Assembly (NCBI GenBank): GCA_946631805.1
Contig: CAMPAJ010000124.1
Location: forward strand, 1-5,592
DNA length: 5,592 nt
Reading direction: 5' to 3'
Source of the DNA: an uncultured Eggerthellaceae bacterium
GTDB taxonomy: Bacteria; Actinomycetota; Coriobacteriia; Coriobacteriales; Eggerthellaceae
Shown: in pieces, positions 5,420 through 5,592 of the stretch
How the letters are laid out: every line of letters starts with the position of its first letter
Position numbering within the stretch: the first letter of the stretch is position 1
Program-made: the position numbers and the translations under genes
Notes under the pieces: model-generated
Told to the model about the DNA's origin: nothing
What the model saw: the letters and a program-made list of their open reading frames with translations, nothing else
Databases searched by the model: none

Positions 5420-5592
5420 TTAGCGGTTTTCGATCGAGCCGATGTTCTTAAGCTGGATTGTGACCGTGCCGTCGGCTTCGCTCGTGAACGTGAGGTATTC
5501 AGGGTTGCGGCTGTATTCGGCCGGGAAGGTGAGCTCGATGCCGGTGTCGGTGCGGATCTTGTGGCTCTTGGCGACACGGCGCACGGCCTCGC
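5420..5592 (-). CDS. Probable NdpA/NA37-type nucleoid-associated protein, C-terminal end (5' part beyond the window)
   Basis: The last 56 residues and the TAA stop are visible; the gene begins beyond base 5592. The segment reads through KIRTDTGIELTFPAEY and ends IQLKNIGSIENR. The pattern TDTGIEL-x-FPAEY-x8-LTF, then an acidic DGT turn, then a strand with LKNIG, fits the carboxyl end of 37-kDa nucleoid-associated proteins as I recall them (NA37 family, E. coli YejK type), which bind the nucleoid and have poorly known roles. The call rests on a short conserved tail, so another protein sharing this ending cannot be excluded. It runs in the same direction as the C-S lyase, but 340 bases of repeat array separate them, so one transcript is unlikely. 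Confidence 0.6.
   Translation of the reverse strand, partial: EAVRRVAKSHKIRTDTGIELTFPAEYSRNPEYLTFTSEADGTVTIQLKNIGSIENR

Noticed and set aside
5103..5423. Plus-strand open frame of 106 codons with repeated FPAGK/FPRG-like peptides over the box array
   Set aside because: The peptide repeat is a direct result of the palindromic DNA boxes; there is no ribosome binding site, the frame overlaps the upstream gene's stop, and box spacing is not a multiple of three.

Overview
The window is GC-rich bacterial chromosome. It carries three complete genes and two genes cut by the window edges. Base composition, a fused SpoIIE-type phosphatase/anti-sigma-type ATPase with a membrane sensor, and the mix of small flavoproteins, atypical thioredoxins and C-S lyases suggest an anaerobic actinobacterium of the Coriobacteriia (Eggerthellaceae-like). 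This placement is an inference from gene content and style; no ribosomal marker is present.

Layout. 1-285 (minus) is the N-terminal part of an iron-sulfur-flavoprotein-like flavodoxin/NADPH-dependent FMN reductase. 286-543 is a divergent intergenic region with a 50-bp near-perfect palindrome. 544-894 (plus) is a thioredoxin-like protein with a WCTLC active site. 881-941 is a degenerate second copy of a piece of the neighbouring ATPase domain, and it forms the 3' end of the thioredoxin gene. 947-3562 (minus) is a large membrane protein, in order: multi-pass N-terminus, extracytoplasmic sensor, HAMP, PP2C phosphatase and HATPase. 3563-3876 is an intergenic region with a 113-bp element bounded by perfect 28-bp inverted repeats. 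3877-5079 (minus) is a MalY/PatB-type PLP-dependent C-S lyase. 5080-5419 is an intergenic array of eight GC-centred palindromic boxes. 5420-5592 (minus) is the C-terminal end of a probable NdpA-type nucleoid-associated protein.

How the parts may work together. The flavoprotein and the thioredoxin are transcribed divergently and both look like thiol/redox proteins, so shared control across the palindrome is plausible. The large signalling protein should read an outside or membrane cue and act on a partner-switching (anti-sigma / anti-anti-sigma) pathway. No anti-anti-sigma factor or sigma factor is encoded in the window. The C-S lyase releases sulfide or thiols from cystathionine or cysteine and appears to be a single-gene unit.

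The least ordinary content is non-coding: three unrelated palindromic or repetitive elements, one in each intergenic region longer than 200 bp, plus the gene-fragment duplication at 881-941. No complete undescribed multi-gene system is evident.
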